From Solidesulfovibrio sp. (lineage in GTDB: Bacteria > Desulfobacterota > Desulfovibrionia > Desulfovibrionales > Desulfovibrionaceae), in the NCBI RefSeq assembly GCF_029978005.1, contig NZ_JARKOZ010000106.1, positions 1 to 59,237 on the forward strand: a DNA stretch of 59,237 bases. Reading direction: 5' to 3'. The notes beneath the pieces are model-generated. The model worked only from the letters and a program-made list of their open reading frames with translations, was not told where the DNA came from and did no database searches. Numbering within the stretch: the stretch's first letter is position 1; the number at the start of each line of letters is the position of its first letter. Both the position numbers and the translations under genes were made by a program. Shown here in pieces: positions 10,482 through 19,388 of the stretch.

Positions 10482-11093
10482 ATGACCATCCCCCTCTACC
10501 TGGCCTTCGTGGCCGCAGCGTCTCTACTCCTCGTCTTTCCCGGCCCCACCGTGCTCATGGTCGTCGGCTACGGCCTGGCCGAGGGGCGTACGTCCGTGTG
10601 GTCCCTGGTGGCCGGCGTGTGCCTGGGCGACGCCGTGGCCTGCGCCGGCTCCCTGGCCGGCCTCGGCGCGATCCTGTCCGCCTCGGCCGCCGCCTTCGTC
10701 TGCGTCAAATTCGTGGGCGCGCTCTACCTCGTCTGGCTCGGCATCGGCATGCTGCGCGCCGACGACGTGGCCGCGTCCCCGACTCCCTGCCCGGCCGGGC
10801 GCAAATTCGCCCGCGCTTTCACCGTCACCGTCCTCAACCCCAAGACGCTGCTTTTTTTCGTGGCCTTCCTGCCCCAGTTCGTGAGCCCCTCCAGCCCGGC
10901 CCTGCCGCAGCTGGTGCTGCTCGGCGCGACCTTCGTGGCCCTTGGCGCGGTCAACACCGCCGTCTATGCGCTGCTCTCCGGCAGCCTCGGCGGCCGCATC
11001 CGCGATGCGCGCTTCGTGCGGCGGCTGCGGCGCGTGGGCGGCGGCGCGCTCATCGGCGCGGGCGTCATGACGGCGGTGGCGGCCAGGCGGTAG
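10482..11093 (+). CDS. LysE/RhtB-family amino-acid or metabolite exporter
   Basis: 203-aa membrane protein with about six hydrophobic segments. The N-terminal LLLVFPGPTVLMVVGYGLAEGR matches the LysE/RhtB signature (PGP followed by a G-rich helix). The central AFTVTVLNPKTLLFFVAFLPQFV is the second conserved block. Members export amino acids or related metabolites from the cytoplasm; the substrate here cannot be deduced. It starts 22 bases after the radical SAM gene with AAGGAG upstream of the ATG, so the two may be cotranscribed. It converges on the gcvH operon at a shared terminator. Confidence 0.88.
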   Translation: MTIPLYLAFVAAASLLLVFPGPTVLMVVGYGLAEGRTSVWSLVAGVCLGDAVACAGSLAGLGAILSASAAAFVCVKFVGALYLVWLGIGMLRADDVAASPTPCPAGRKFARAFTVTVLNPKTLLFFVAFLPQFVSPSSPALPQLVLLGATFVALGAVNTAVYALLSGSLGGRIRDARFVRRLRRVGGGALIGAGVMTAVAARR

Positions 11094-11127
11094 TGCCGTG
11101 TTCCTGAAACAGGCATATCAATAAATC

Positions 11128-11161
11128 GCCCCCTGATAAGACAGGCGCGTTATCAGGGGGC
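11128..11161. terminator. Convergent bidirectional terminator
   Basis: A perfect 12-bp stem GCCCCCTGATAA (11128-11139) with TTATCAGGGGGC (11150-11161) and a 10-base loop lies between the plus-strand exporter and the minus-strand gcvH-like gene. On the minus strand it is followed by a T-rich stretch (GATTTATTGATAT), so it looks best as terminator of the gcvH operon. Confidence 0.8.
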
Positions 11162-11241
11162 AGGGCAGGAGCCGGGCGGCAAGGGGCGAAAAGGGGGAGA
11201 GGCCCCGCTGTCCGCCCGACGGGGAAACGGGGCGTAGCGGC

Positions 11242-11664
11242 CTATTTCCCCTGGCCGAGGGTGCGCAGGAAGGCGCGGTAGCCGGCCTGGTCCAGGAGCA
11301 GTTCGGGGTCCTCGGCGTCGTCCGGGGCATCGGGCCGCACCCGGATGATCCAGCCGTCGGCGTAGGGCTCGGCGTTGACGAGGTCGGGCAGGTCCTCGAG
11401 CACGGTGTTGACGCCGGCCACCACCCCGGCCACGGGCATGTACAGCTCGTTGGCCGACTTCATGGACTCCACCGTGCCGAAGCTCTCGCCGGCGGCGAAA
11501 TACGCCCCGAGCGCCGGCAGGCCCACGTAGACCACCTCGCCGAGCTGGTACTGGGCGAAGTCGGTGATGCCGCAGGCCACCTCGCCGCCGTCCGGCATGA
11601 CCCAGATGTGTTCGGTGGTGTAGCGCCGGTCGTCCGGGAGGCTGATTTCGGGCGAATCCTGCAT
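11242..11664 (-). CDS. GcvH-like lipoyl-carrier protein
   Basis: 140-aa protein of the glycine cleavage H family. The lipoylation hairpin reads GTVESMKSANELYMPVAG, where the lysine in ESMKS is the expected lipoyl site. The N-terminus (YTTEHIWVMPDGGEVACGITDFAQYQLGEVVYV, abbreviated) follows the H-protein pattern. I start at the ATG at 11664, which has AGGAGGAAG upstream, not at the longer frame. It is the last gene of a minus-strand set with OsmC, a symporter and lipoamide dehydrogenase. No gcvT or gcvP is in the window, so it may be a lipoyl carrier for another reaction rather than part of a full glycine cleavage system. Confidence 0.85.
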   Translation of the reverse strand: MQDSPEISLPDDRRYTTEHIWVMPDGGEVACGITDFAQYQLGEVVYVGLPALGAYFAAGESFGTVESMKSANELYMPVAGVVAGVNTVLEDLPDLVNAEPYADGWIIRVRPDAPDDAEDPELLLDQAGYRAFLRTLGQGK

Positions 11665-11758
11665 GGTGCTTCCTCCTTGGCGGGGCATGCCCGCGGCGAA
11701 AAAGGGCCCCGGGCCGGGCAAGCGCCGTGCGGCGCGTCCGGCCCGGGGCGGGAGGGGG

Positions 11759-12205
11759 TTATTCCCCGGCCGGCAGGTACTCCTGGCGCTGGCCGTTGAC
11801 GCTGTACGAATAGGCCACTTCGCAGGCCTGCTTGACCATGTTGGCCACGGAGCAATACTTGATGGCCCCCAGCTCGAAGGCCTTGCGGAACTTCTCGAGC
11901 GTCAGGCCCTCGCCCGTCACGGCGTAGTGCACGCGGATGACGGTGAACACCTGCGGGATCGCCTCCTGGCGCTCGGCCTCCACCGAGATGGCGAAGGAGT
12001 CGTAGCCCAGGCGCATCTTGTTCATGGCGTGGCCCACTTCGATGCCGGTGCAGCCGGCCAGCGAAATGAGCATGAGCTCCATGGGCCGGATGCCCTCGTT
12101 GGCCCCGCCGTAGACGGCCGAGGCGTCCATGGCCACCACGCGGCCTTCGGCGTCGGTTCCGTCGAAGCGCATCTGCCCCTTCCACTGCACGTTCACGGTA
12201 TACAT
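11759..12205 (-). CDS. OsmC/Ohr-family protein
   Basis: 148-aa protein of the OsmC family, thiol peroxidases that reduce organic hydroperoxides with a reactive cysteine pair. The two family cysteines are visible in SLAGCTGIEV (about residue 52) and IKYCSVANMV (about residue 118), in the YhfA-like arrangement. Some members use lipoylated proteins plus lipoamide dehydrogenase as electron donor. That would fit the neighbouring GcvH-like carrier and Lpd, but this is inference. It lies 94 bases upstream of gcvH and 45 bases downstream of the symporter on the same strand. Confidence 0.85.
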   Translation of the reverse strand: MYTVNVQWKGQMRFDGTDAEGRVVAMDASAVYGGANEGIRPMELMLISLAGCTGIEVGHAMNKMRLGYDSFAISVEAERQEAIPQVFTVIRVHYAVTGEGLTLEKFRKAFELGAIKYCSVANMVKQACEVAYSYSVNGQRQEYLPAGE

Positions 12206-12250
12206 GGCGGTACTTCCTTTTTTGTTTTCCGTTGGTTGCGTCCGTCGCCG

Positions 12251-13861
12251 TCAGTTGGCCCGGGCCATGGCCACGGCCTGCTCGCGCGGGGCGGTGCAGG
12301 CGATGGTGACGAGCCACAGGAACAGAATGATGATGAACAGGAACATGCCGATCAGGCCCGTGGTCCGCAGCCAGTCCGCGGCGGCGAAGCTCGCCACGGC
12401 GAAGACCGCCGCGCCGCCGACGCCGATGTCGCGCAGCCAGCGCTTGCCGTTTTGCGGCGTGACGAAGCTCCAGCCGCCGTCGAAGAGCGTGATGAGCGTC
12501 AGCGTCGAGATGTTCACGCCCATGGCCACCCAGACCGGGTGGGTGTTGAGGTAGAAGTGGGCCACGGACCAGCCGCCGAGGTGGTTCCAGAGCAGGCCCG
12601 AGGCGAACCCGGCCACGAGCGCCCAGGTCGCGCCGCGCCGGCCGGCCAGGGGCCAGAAGAGCGCCGCCACCACGGGCGCGAAGGTGGAGCCGTTGCGCGC
12701 CGTCCAGGCGAAGATGTTCCACCAGGCGGCCTGCTCCGAGCGCATGTAGCCGAAGACCACCATGAGCACGGTCAGAAGGACCAGGGACCACTTGGTGTAG
12801 CGCACGAGGTCGGCGTCCGAGGCGGCCGGGTTGAGCGCGCTGCCCACGTCCTTGCCGAGGCTCGTCGCGCCCGAGAACTGGCACGGCGCGCCCCAGCCCA
12901 GGGCGCAGGCCCAGATGCCGAGGGTGAAGATGCCGACCAGGGGCGCGGGCATGTTGGCCATGAGGTACTTGGGCACGGCGACCAACCCCCGGGCGTTGCC
13001 CGGCATGACCGCCGCGGCCGCGATGCCGATGACGATGCCCATGACGATGAAGATGACGTTGAAGCCGGCGGCGATGAAAAGGCCCTTGCGGCCTTCGTCG
13101 GGCGTGCGGCAGGACAGCGACATCTGGAAGGCCGCCTGGGCCAGGAGCACGTTGATCCAGAAGGTGCCGAACCAGGCCAGGATGGTCTGCAGGCCCACGC
13201 CCGACATGTTCGCGAACTGCGGCTTTTCGGCCAGGAAGGCGCCGAGGCCCCCCAGGCCGGGGTTGACCAGCACGGCGTAGCCGCCGACCAGGAACATGGC
13301 CATGTAGGCGAAGAAGTTGGCCGTCTGGGTCATGGCCACGGACCACATGCCGCCGGCCTGCAGGAACACGTAGAGCAGGGCGGCGGTGATGATGACCGCG
13401 GTCATGAGGTCGATGCCGGTGATGGCGTTGATGCAGGAGGCGAAGGCCAGGGCCGTGGCCACGGACCACATGGGGAAGGTGAAGGCCGTGATGGCCCCGG
13501 CGATGGCCTTGGCCATCCGGCCGTACTTGTCGCCGATGAGCCCGGAGATGGTGACCATCATCTTGCGCCGGAAGGGCCCGATGAGGACCAAGGCGATGAT
13601 GAGCACGTGGCTCATCTCGGCCACGCCGTACCACATGGCCGAGACGCCCTTGAGGTAGGCCAGTTCCAGGATGGCGATGAAGGTGGAGCCGGAAAAAAGG
13701 CCGGTGATGCAAAAGGCCACCGTCCAGCGCCCGAAGCAGCGGCCGCCGACGAAGTAATCGTCGCCCTTCTTGGCCCGCCGCTTCATGATGTGCCCTAAAG
13801 TGACGAGCAGGATGGTGTAGGCCAGGGCCAGGCCGAACATCCAGAGCGTGTAGTTTTGCAT
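12251..13861 (-). CDS. Sodium:solute symporter (SSS family)
   Basis: 536-aa integral membrane protein with roughly 13 hydrophobic segments. The N-terminal part KGDDYFVGGRCFGRWTVAFCITGLFSGSTF matches the SSS pattern in which a G-R--W linker precedes a substrate helix. A later QAGGMWSVAMTQTANFFAYMAMF segment is also family-like. Members couple Na+ uptake to solutes such as proline, pantothenate, acetate or sugars; the substrate is not evident. It sits 28 bases after lpdA, suggesting that uptake of the substrate is coupled to a lipoamide-dependent oxidation. Confidence 0.87.
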   Translation of the reverse strand: MQNYTLWMFGLALAYTILLVTLGHIMKRRAKKGDDYFVGGRCFGRWTVAFCITGLFSGSTFIAILELAYLKGVSAMWYGVAEMSHVLIIALVLIGPFRRKMMVTISGLIGDKYGRMAKAIAGAITAFTFPMWSVATALAFASCINAITGIDLMTAVIITAALLYVFLQAGGMWSVAMTQTANFFAYMAMFLVGGYAVLVNPGLGGLGAFLAEKPQFANMSGVGLQTILAWFGTFWINVLLAQAAFQMSLSCRTPDEGRKGLFIAAGFNVIFIVMGIVIGIAAAAVMPGNARGLVAVPKYLMANMPAPLVGIFTLGIWACALGWGAPCQFSGATSLGKDVGSALNPAASDADLVRYTKWSLVLLTVLMVVFGYMRSEQAAWWNIFAWTARNGSTFAPVVAALFWPLAGRRGATWALVAGFASGLLWNHLGGWSVAHFYLNTHPVWVAMGVNISTLTLITLFDGGWSFVTPQNGKRWLRDIGVGGAAVFAVASFAAADWLRTTGLIGMFLFIIILFLWLVTIACTAPREQAVAMARAN

Positions 13862-13889
13862 GGCGCACTCCGTTTCGCGCGCGATCCCC

Positions 13890-15296
13890 TCAGGCCGCGT
13901 GCGACTGTTCGCCGAGCAGGCTCCGGGCCGCCTCGGCGAGGGTTTCGGACAGGGAAGGATGGCTGTGCACCGTGGCGGCCAGCTGCCGCACGGTCAGGCG
14001 GTTTCGCACGGCCAGGGCGGCCTCGGCCACCAGCTCGCTGGCCTGGGCGCCGAAGAGGTGCGCTCCGAGAATGCGGCCGTCGGCGGCGTCGGCCACGAGC
14101 TTGACCAGGCCGACCGGCTCGCCGAGCGTCTGGGCCCGGCCGTTGGCTCCGTAGGTGGCGCGCCCGACGGCCACGGCCAGGCCCCGCCCGGCGGCCTGCT
14201 CTTCGGTCAGCCCCACGCCGGCGATCTCCGGCACGGTGTAGATGCAGGCGGGGATGGCCTCGTAGTCCATTTCCTCGTTTCCCCCCATGGCATTGGCCGC
14301 GGCCACCATGCCCTCGGCCGAGGCTACGTGGGCCAGCATGGGGCCGGGGGTCAGGTCGCCGGCGGCGAAGACGCCCGGGATCGAGGTGCGCATGCCCGCA
14401 TCCACGGCCACGAACGGCCCTTCCCGAACGAGCCCGGGCAGGGCCACGATGCCGTCCACGGGCGCGGGACGCCGGCCGACCGCCGCCAGCACCTTGCGGC
14501 ACACGGTCTCGGTTTCCCCGCCGCGTCCGGCGTGGCGCACGGCCAGCATGTCGCCCCGGGGCACGATCCCGGACACGGCCGCCCCGCGCACGACGGTCAC
14601 GCCCTGGCGCTTCCACAAGGGAATGAGCCGCTTTTGCAGCTCCTCATCCACCATGGGCAGGATGCGCTCGGCCGCCTCGATGACCGTGACTGCGCTGCCG
14701 AGGCTGGCGAAGAGGCAGGCGAATTCCATGCCGATGACCCCGCCGCCGATGACCGCGAGCGTGTCCGGGACGTCGGATGCGTCGAGCAGGGCGTCGCTCG
14801 TGACCACGCCCGGCAGGTCCAGGCCCGGGATGGGCGGCAGGGTCGGGCGCGCGCCGAGGCACAGCAGGATGTTGCGGGCGGACAGGCGCTCCTGGCCGCC
14901 CGGGCCGCTCACGGTGACCGTTTCCGGGGCGGGCACCTGGCCCAGGCCCGAAAAGACGGTCACCCCGGCGGCGGCCAGCAGCCGGGACACGCCCTGGGCC
15001 AGCCCGGCCACCACCTGGTCCTTCCTGGCCAGAAGGGCGGCCAGGTCCATGACGGGCCGGCCGCCGCAGGACACGCCCCAGGCCGCCGCCCCGCTCACGG
15101 CGGCCAGGACCGACGCGCCGTGGATGAGCGTCTTGGTGGGGATGCAGCCCCGGTTAAGGCAGGTTCCGCCCAGGCCGTCTCTCTCGACCAGGGCGACCTT
15201 GCCGCCGAGCCTGGCTGCCCTGGCGGCGGCGACGTAGCCAGCCGGCCCCCCGCCGATGACTGCGAGATCGAATCGTGTTTGCGCCATCAGTGGCAA
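13890..15296 (-). CDS. lpdA: Dihydrolipoyl dehydrogenase
   Basis: 468-aa flavoprotein disulfide reductase that reoxidises dihydrolipoyl groups with NAD+. The FAD loop is AVIGGGPAGYVAAARAARLG and the redox disulfide is GGTCLNRGCIPTK (CX4C). The NAD loop is LAVIGGGVIGMEFACLFASL, the second FAD motif is GVFAAGDLTPGPMLAHVASAEG, and the catalytic His-Glu pair is in TVHSHPSLSETLAEA. It is the first gene of the minus-strand set and would serve the GcvH-like carrier. The 226 bp upstream, toward the regulator gene, are AT-richer. I looked for a -24/-12 sigma54 promoter there and did not find a clear one. Confidence 0.94.
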   Translation of the reverse strand: MPLMAQTRFDLAVIGGGPAGYVAAARAARLGGKVALVERDGLGGTCLNRGCIPTKTLIHGASVLAAVSGAAAWGVSCGGRPVMDLAALLARKDQVVAGLAQGVSRLLAAAGVTVFSGLGQVPAPETVTVSGPGGQERLSARNILLCLGARPTLPPIPGLDLPGVVTSDALLDASDVPDTLAVIGGGVIGMEFACLFASLGSAVTVIEAAERILPMVDEELQKRLIPLWKRQGVTVVRGAAVSGIVPRGDMLAVRHAGRGGETETVCRKVLAAVGRRPAPVDGIVALPGLVREGPFVAVDAGMRTSIPGVFAAGDLTPGPMLAHVASAEGMVAAANAMGGNEEMDYEAIPACIYTVPEIAGVGLTEEQAAGRGLAVAVGRATYGANGRAQTLGEPVGLVKLVADAADGRILGAHLFGAQASELVAEAALAVRNRLTVRQLAATVHSHPSLSETLAEAARSLLGEQSHAA

Positions 15297-15522
15297 TCCT
15301 CCCTTCGTTTGTGCGGAAAAGAACGTGTTTCCTCCTGAAACAACAAACGGGCCAAGGAAGGAATATTGTTTTTACTCGGGATGTTAGCTGCAGATTTGGA
15401 GGATGGTGGCCACAAGGAGCTTGTGACGTAACGAACCTGCGGAGAACATAAAAAGCGAATAATTTCAGTATGTAACTGGAAGAGAATCAGGAAAGGGCGG
15501 CGGTCCGTTTCCGGACCGTGGT

Positions 15523-17256
15523 TCATTTCCGGACCGAGAGGCCGTGCTCGCGCAGTTTGCGCAGCAAGGTGGTGTGGGGGACGCCGAGGCGCTTGGCCGC
15601 GCCGCGCAGGCTGTCGGCCGCGGCCAGGGCCGTCTCCAGGCAGCCGCGTTCGAAGCGGGCCACGGCCTCGCGCAGGCCTTCGCCGGGCAAGGGGTGGTCC
15701 GTTCCCGGACCAGGGGGCAGGGACGGGCGGACGGCCGTGGCCAGGGACTGCCAGACCGGGTCGGCGCTTTCGTCCATGCCGGACAGCACGGCCAGGCGCT
15801 CCATCATGTTGGCCAGCTCGCGCACGTTGCCGGGCCAGGGATAGGCGGCGAGCAGGGCGCGCTGGGCGTCGGTGAGGATGATGCGCCGGCGCAGGCGGCG
15901 GGAGAACTGGGCCAGGAAGCGCTCGGCCAGGGGCACGACGTCCTCGGGCCGCTCGCGCAGGGGCGGCACGGCCAGGGGCACGACGTTGAGGCGGTAGTAG
16001 AGGTCCTCGCGAAAGGTCTTTTCCGCGACCATGCGCCGCAGGTCGCGGTTGGTCATGGCGATGACCCGCACGTCCACCCGGATGGGGGCGCGCCCGCCGA
16101 TGCGGTGGAAGACGCCTTCCTGCAGGGCGCGCAGGAGCTTGACCTGCAGCCCCGGCCCCATCTCCCCGACCTCGTCGAGCATGAGCGTGCCTCCGCTGGC
16201 CACCTCGAACAGGCCGATGCGACCGGCCCGGTCCGCGCCGGTGAAGGCCCCTTTCTCGTAGCCGAAGAGTTCGGCCTCTTGGAGATGTTCGGGAATGGCC
16301 CCGCAGTTGATCTGGATCAGCGGCCCGTCGCGCCTGGGGCTGTGGCGGTGGATGCGCATGGCCACCACCTCCTTGCCCACGCCCGTCTCGCCGGTGATGA
16401 GGATGGTGGAGTCCACGCGGCCGACGCAGGCCGCCTGCTGGAACAGCCGGACCATGGAAGGGCTCTCGGCCACGGGCGGGTCGTCGTCGAAGCGGGAGGT
16501 GCGCAGGGCCTCGATCTCGCGGCTTTTGCGGTCGGCCTCGCGGCGCAGGGCGTCGACTTCGCTCAGGTCGCGCAACGTGGCCACGTAGCGGGAGGGGACC
16601 CCGTCCGGGTCGCGCAGGGGCGAGACCGTGAGCACCATGCGCCGGCCGCCGTCCTCGTCCACCAGCCGGGCGAAGGCCGTGCCCCCGGCCAGGCAGGCCC
16701 GTATGCCGGCGGCCACGGCCGAGGCTGGCGTGTCGCCGTCCGGGGCGACGTCGTCGGACCAGCCCGGAGCCAGGGCGGCGAAGCGCTGGTTGCGGGAGAC
16801 CTCCCGACCCTCGTGGTCGAGGACCAGGATGCCGTCCATGGCGCAGTCGATGATCTGGCGCATCTCGTGGGTGCGCCGTTCGGCCGTGTCGAAGGCGTCG
16901 TAGACCTTGCGGATGAGCTCCATCTTGGTGAGCACGCCCACGAGCCGGTTCTGGTCGTTGAGCACGAGCAGCCGCTCCATGGGCATCTGATGGCACACGA
17001 CCTCGAACTGCTCGTCGTTGCGCACGGACACGATGTTCGGGTCCATGACCTCGCGGATGGCGACGTCCGTGCCGAAGCCCTGCTTGAGGGCGTCCACCAC
17101 GCGGAAGATGGTGAGGATGCCGACCGGCGCGCCGTCCGGCCCGAGGATGGGGACGCAGTTGACCCCGGTGCGCTTGTACACGGCCAGGGCGTCCTCGACG
17201 CGGTGGTCCGGGGTGAGGGTCTCCGGCGAGGCGTGCATCACCTGTTCGACGCGCAT
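15523..17256 (-). CDS. Sigma54-dependent regulator with CBS pair and PAS domain
   Basis: 577-aa bacterial enhancer-binding protein. It starts with two CBS domains (about residues 1-120; [19 protein letters not shown], then [12 protein letters not shown]) that usually bind adenine nucleotides. A PAS-like sensor region follows (about 130-230). The AAA+ domain has Walker A GETGVGKE (about residue 287), GAFTGA (about 335) for sigma54 contact, and LMLDEVGEM. The C-terminus is a Fis-type helix-turn-helix ([17 protein letters not shown]). ATG 17256 is chosen for the AGGAGG just upstream. It lies immediately upstream of the lpdA operon in the same direction and probably regulates it, but no sigma54 promoter was confirmed. 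Confidence 0.92.
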   Translation of the reverse strand: MRVEQVMHASPETLTPDHRVEDALAVYKRTGVNCVPILGPDGAPVGILTIFRVVDALKQGFGTDVAIREVMDPNIVSVRNDEQFEVVCHQMPMERLLVLNDQNRLVGVLTKMELIRKVYDAFDTAERRTHEMRQIIDCAMDGILVLDHEGREVSRNQRFAALAPGWSDDVAPDGDTPASAVAAGIRACLAGGTAFARLVDEDGGRRMVLTVSPLRDPDGVPSRYVATLRDLSEVDALRREADRKSREIEALRTSRFDDDPPVAESPSMVRLFQQAACVGRVDSTILITGETGVGKEVVAMRIHRHSPRRDGPLIQINCGAIPEHLQEAELFGYEKGAFTGADRAGRIGLFEVASGGTLMLDEVGEMGPGLQVKLLRALQEGVFHRIGGRAPIRVDVRVIAMTNRDLRRMVAEKTFREDLYYRLNVVPLAVPPLRERPEDVVPLAERFLAQFSRRLRRRIILTDAQRALLAAYPWPGNVRELANMMERLAVLSGMDESADPVWQSLATAVRPSLPPGPGTDHPLPGEGLREAVARFERGCLETALAAADSLRGAAKRLGVPHTTLLRKLREHGLSVRK

Positions 17257-17382
17257 GAACCCTCCTGGCGGCCCGGATGCTGCAAGCGCCAGCCCGCGCA
17301 TGGCGAAGAGTCCCGGAAAGAAAGCTTCCGCGACCGGCCGCTCTCGCCGGACTGCCCAGGCGCGGCGAACGGGGCGTCGGTG

Positions 17383-18444
17383 TTAGGCGTGCTCCTTGGG
17401 GAAGATCACCTCGACCTGCTCGGCCCCTTCCTTGCGGATCTCGATGCGCCCGATGACGCGGGCGTACTCGTGCAGGGCTTTGAGGCGCTGCATGACGTCC
17501 CCGGCGATCTCCGGGGCGACCACCAGCATGAAGCCGATGCCGCAGTTGAAGATCTGCAGCATCTCCGGCCAGGTGAGGCCGCCCTGCTCGCGCAGCCAAT
17601 CGAAGACCGGCGGGACCTCCCAGGAGCCGAAGCGGATGTGGGCGGCCACGCCCCGGGGCAGGATGCGGTTGACGTTGTCGTAGAAGCCGCCGCCGGTGAT
17701 GTGGACCATGCCCTTGATCTCGAAGTCGCGCAGGAGGTTGAGCACGGTCTTGACGTAGATGCGGGTGGGCGCGCACAGCGCCTCGGCCACGGTCTTGCCG
17801 GCGTGGGGGATAGGGGCGTCCGGGCCCAGGCCCGAGGCGTCCAGGATCTTGCGAATGAGCGAATAGCCGTTGGAATGCGGGCCCGAGGCCTCGATGCCGA
17901 TGACGACGTCGCCCACGCCGATGCTCGAACCGTCGACGATCCTGGCGTTGTCCACGATGCCCACGCAAAAGCCGGCCAGGTCGTAGACCCCGTCGGGGTA
18001 GAAGCCCGGCATCTCGGCCGTCTCGCCGCCGAGCAGGGCGCAGCCGGCCTCCTTGCAGCCCTCGGCGATGCCGGTCACGACCCGGGCGGCCAGGTCCACG
18101 GAAAGCTTGCCCGTGGCGAAATAATCCAAGAAGAAAAGCGGCTTGGCTCCCTGAACCAGAATGTCGTTGACACACATGGCCACAAGGTCGATACCCACGG
18201 TATCGTGCCGATCGAAGTCATGGGCGAGCTTGAGCTTGGTGCCCACGCCGTCGGTGGAGGAGACGAGCACCGGCTCCTCGTAGGCCCCGGCCTCGAGCTT
18301 GAACAGGCCGCCGAAGCCGCCGATGTCGGAGACCACGCCCTTGCCGTAGGTGCCGGCCACAATGGATTTGATGCGCGAAACCAGGGTGTTGCCAGCGTCG
18401 ATGTCAACGCCCGCGGCCTTGTAGGCTGCCGATCTGTCGGCCAT
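17383..18444 (-). CDS. purM: Phosphoribosylformylglycinamidine cyclo-ligase
   Basis: 353-aa AIR synthetase, step five of purine synthesis, converting FGAM to AIR with ATP. Family motifs: YKAAGVDIDAGNTLVSRI at the N-terminus, VLVSSTDGVGTKLKLA, DLVAMCVNDILVQGAKPLFFLDYFA, GCALLGGETAEMPGFY, GIEASGPHSNGYSL and HITGGGFYDNVNRILP. ATG 18444 with AAGGAG upstream is preferred over a start 12 codons earlier. It is divergently arranged with the secreted repeat protein at 18471, only 26 bases away start to start, so both share a very short promoter region. Confidence 0.96.
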   Translation of the reverse strand: MADRSAAYKAAGVDIDAGNTLVSRIKSIVAGTYGKGVVSDIGGFGGLFKLEAGAYEEPVLVSSTDGVGTKLKLAHDFDRHDTVGIDLVAMCVNDILVQGAKPLFFLDYFATGKLSVDLAARVVTGIAEGCKEAGCALLGGETAEMPGFYPDGVYDLAGFCVGIVDNARIVDGSSIGVGDVVIGIEASGPHSNGYSLIRKILDASGLGPDAPIPHAGKTVAEALCAPTRIYVKTVLNLLRDFEIKGMVHITGGGFYDNVNRILPRGVAAHIRFGSWEVPPVFDWLREQGGLTWPEMLQIFNCGIGFMLVVAPEIAGDVMQRLKALHEYARVIGRIEIRKEGAEQVEVIFPKEHA

Positions 18445-18470
18445 GGGGAGCTCCTTGCGAGGACTGCGAC

Positions 18471-19265
18471 ATGAAAACATTTTCCTTTAGTGTTTTTGCG
18501 GCCCGAATTCAAGGGAAGCCTTCGCGCCCGTTTCCTGCGGCGGCCGTGGCCCTGGCCGTCCTGTTTTCAGGCCTGTCCCTGGCCTGCCCCCGGCAGGCCA
18601 CGGCCGACGGCGGCGCGGAGCCTTCGCGCTACGGTCCGCCGCCGGAGCTGCCGGCCGGCTCGTACAGCGACGACGACGCGCCGCGCCGCGACATCCACAT
18701 GGGCACCGTGGACCACATGCGCATGGGCCGCGACGACGACGGCAACGTGATCATGGAGGTCCGACCCCGGCCCAAGCAGACGCAAGACCAGCCGCAAGCC
18801 GGCCCGTTCTACATCTATCCGCAGGTGGGCCTGCCCATGGGCGGCCAACCCGGCATGGGCCAACCGGGCATGCGTGTTCCGGGCCAGCCCCAGGCCGGCC
18901 CGGGGCAGGGCGGCCAGGGCGCTGGCGGCGGCCAAGGCCGCCAAGGGGGGCAGCCGGGCCAGTACGGCCAGAGCGGCCAGCCCATGGGCGGCCAGACGTC
19001 CTCGGGCTGGCCGGGGGGACAGACGAACCAGGGCGTGACATCCCAAGGTCAGGCGTTGCAGGGGCCGGCCTCCCAGGGACAGTCCAGCCAAGGGCAGGCT
19101 TCCCAGGGACAGGCCTCGCCGGGCCAGACGAACTTCGGGCAGACGTCCTCGGGCCAGTTCGGCACAGGACCGTCCGGCTTCGGCCAGACCTCTTCGGGCC
19201 AGTTCGGCGCGGGGCAATCCGGCTTCGGCCAGACGACCGGGAGCCAGTCCGGAGGCGGCTCGTAG
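18471..19265 (+). CDS. Secreted Gln/Gly/Ser-rich low-complexity protein
   Basis: 264-aa protein of unknown function. The first ~46 residues contain a hydrophobic stretch (FPAAAVALAVLFSGLSLA) ending before CPRQATADGG, which resembles an export signal and possibly a lipoprotein cysteine. A short acidic middle (YSDDDAPRRDIHMGTVDHMRMGRDDDG) is followed by ~150 residues made of Gly-Gln repeats. SQGQ units recur between about residues 188 and 220, then FGQTSSGQFG is repeated. It lacks aromatic-rich or enzymatic domains. Codon use is like that of neighbours. It could be a surface or matrix protein; no function is claimed. Confidence 0.65.
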   Translation: MKTFSFSVFAARIQGKPSRPFPAAAVALAVLFSGLSLACPRQATADGGAEPSRYGPPPELPAGSYSDDDAPRRDIHMGTVDHMRMGRDDDGNVIMEVRPRPKQTQDQPQAGPFYIYPQVGLPMGGQPGMGQPGMRVPGQPQAGPGQGGQGAGGGQGRQGGQPGQYGQSGQPMGGQTSSGWPGGQTNQGVTSQGQALQGPASQGQSSQGQASQGQASPGQTNFGQTSSGQFGTGPSGFGQTSSGQFGAGQSGFGQTTGSQSGGGS

Positions 19266-19388
19266 CGCGGTGTTCCCTGAAAAGGGACGGCGGTATTTTT
19301 CAGGGGAAAATATTTTACGGCGTATTCTCCTCGAAGATCGCCCGGGCGGTCTCGGGGAGGCGACGGGAGACGTCGCCGGGAGGACGCC

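Noticed and set aside
7301-10489. A 1,062-aa minus-strand protein over ftsZ and the radical SAM gene
   Set aside because: It is antisense to well-supported genes and is His/Gly/Asp-rich, a typical high-GC antisense artefact.
15297-15522. A sigma54 -24/-12 promoter for the lpdA operon
   Set aside because: I scanned for the GG-N10-GC pattern on the minus strand and found no good match, so none is annotated.
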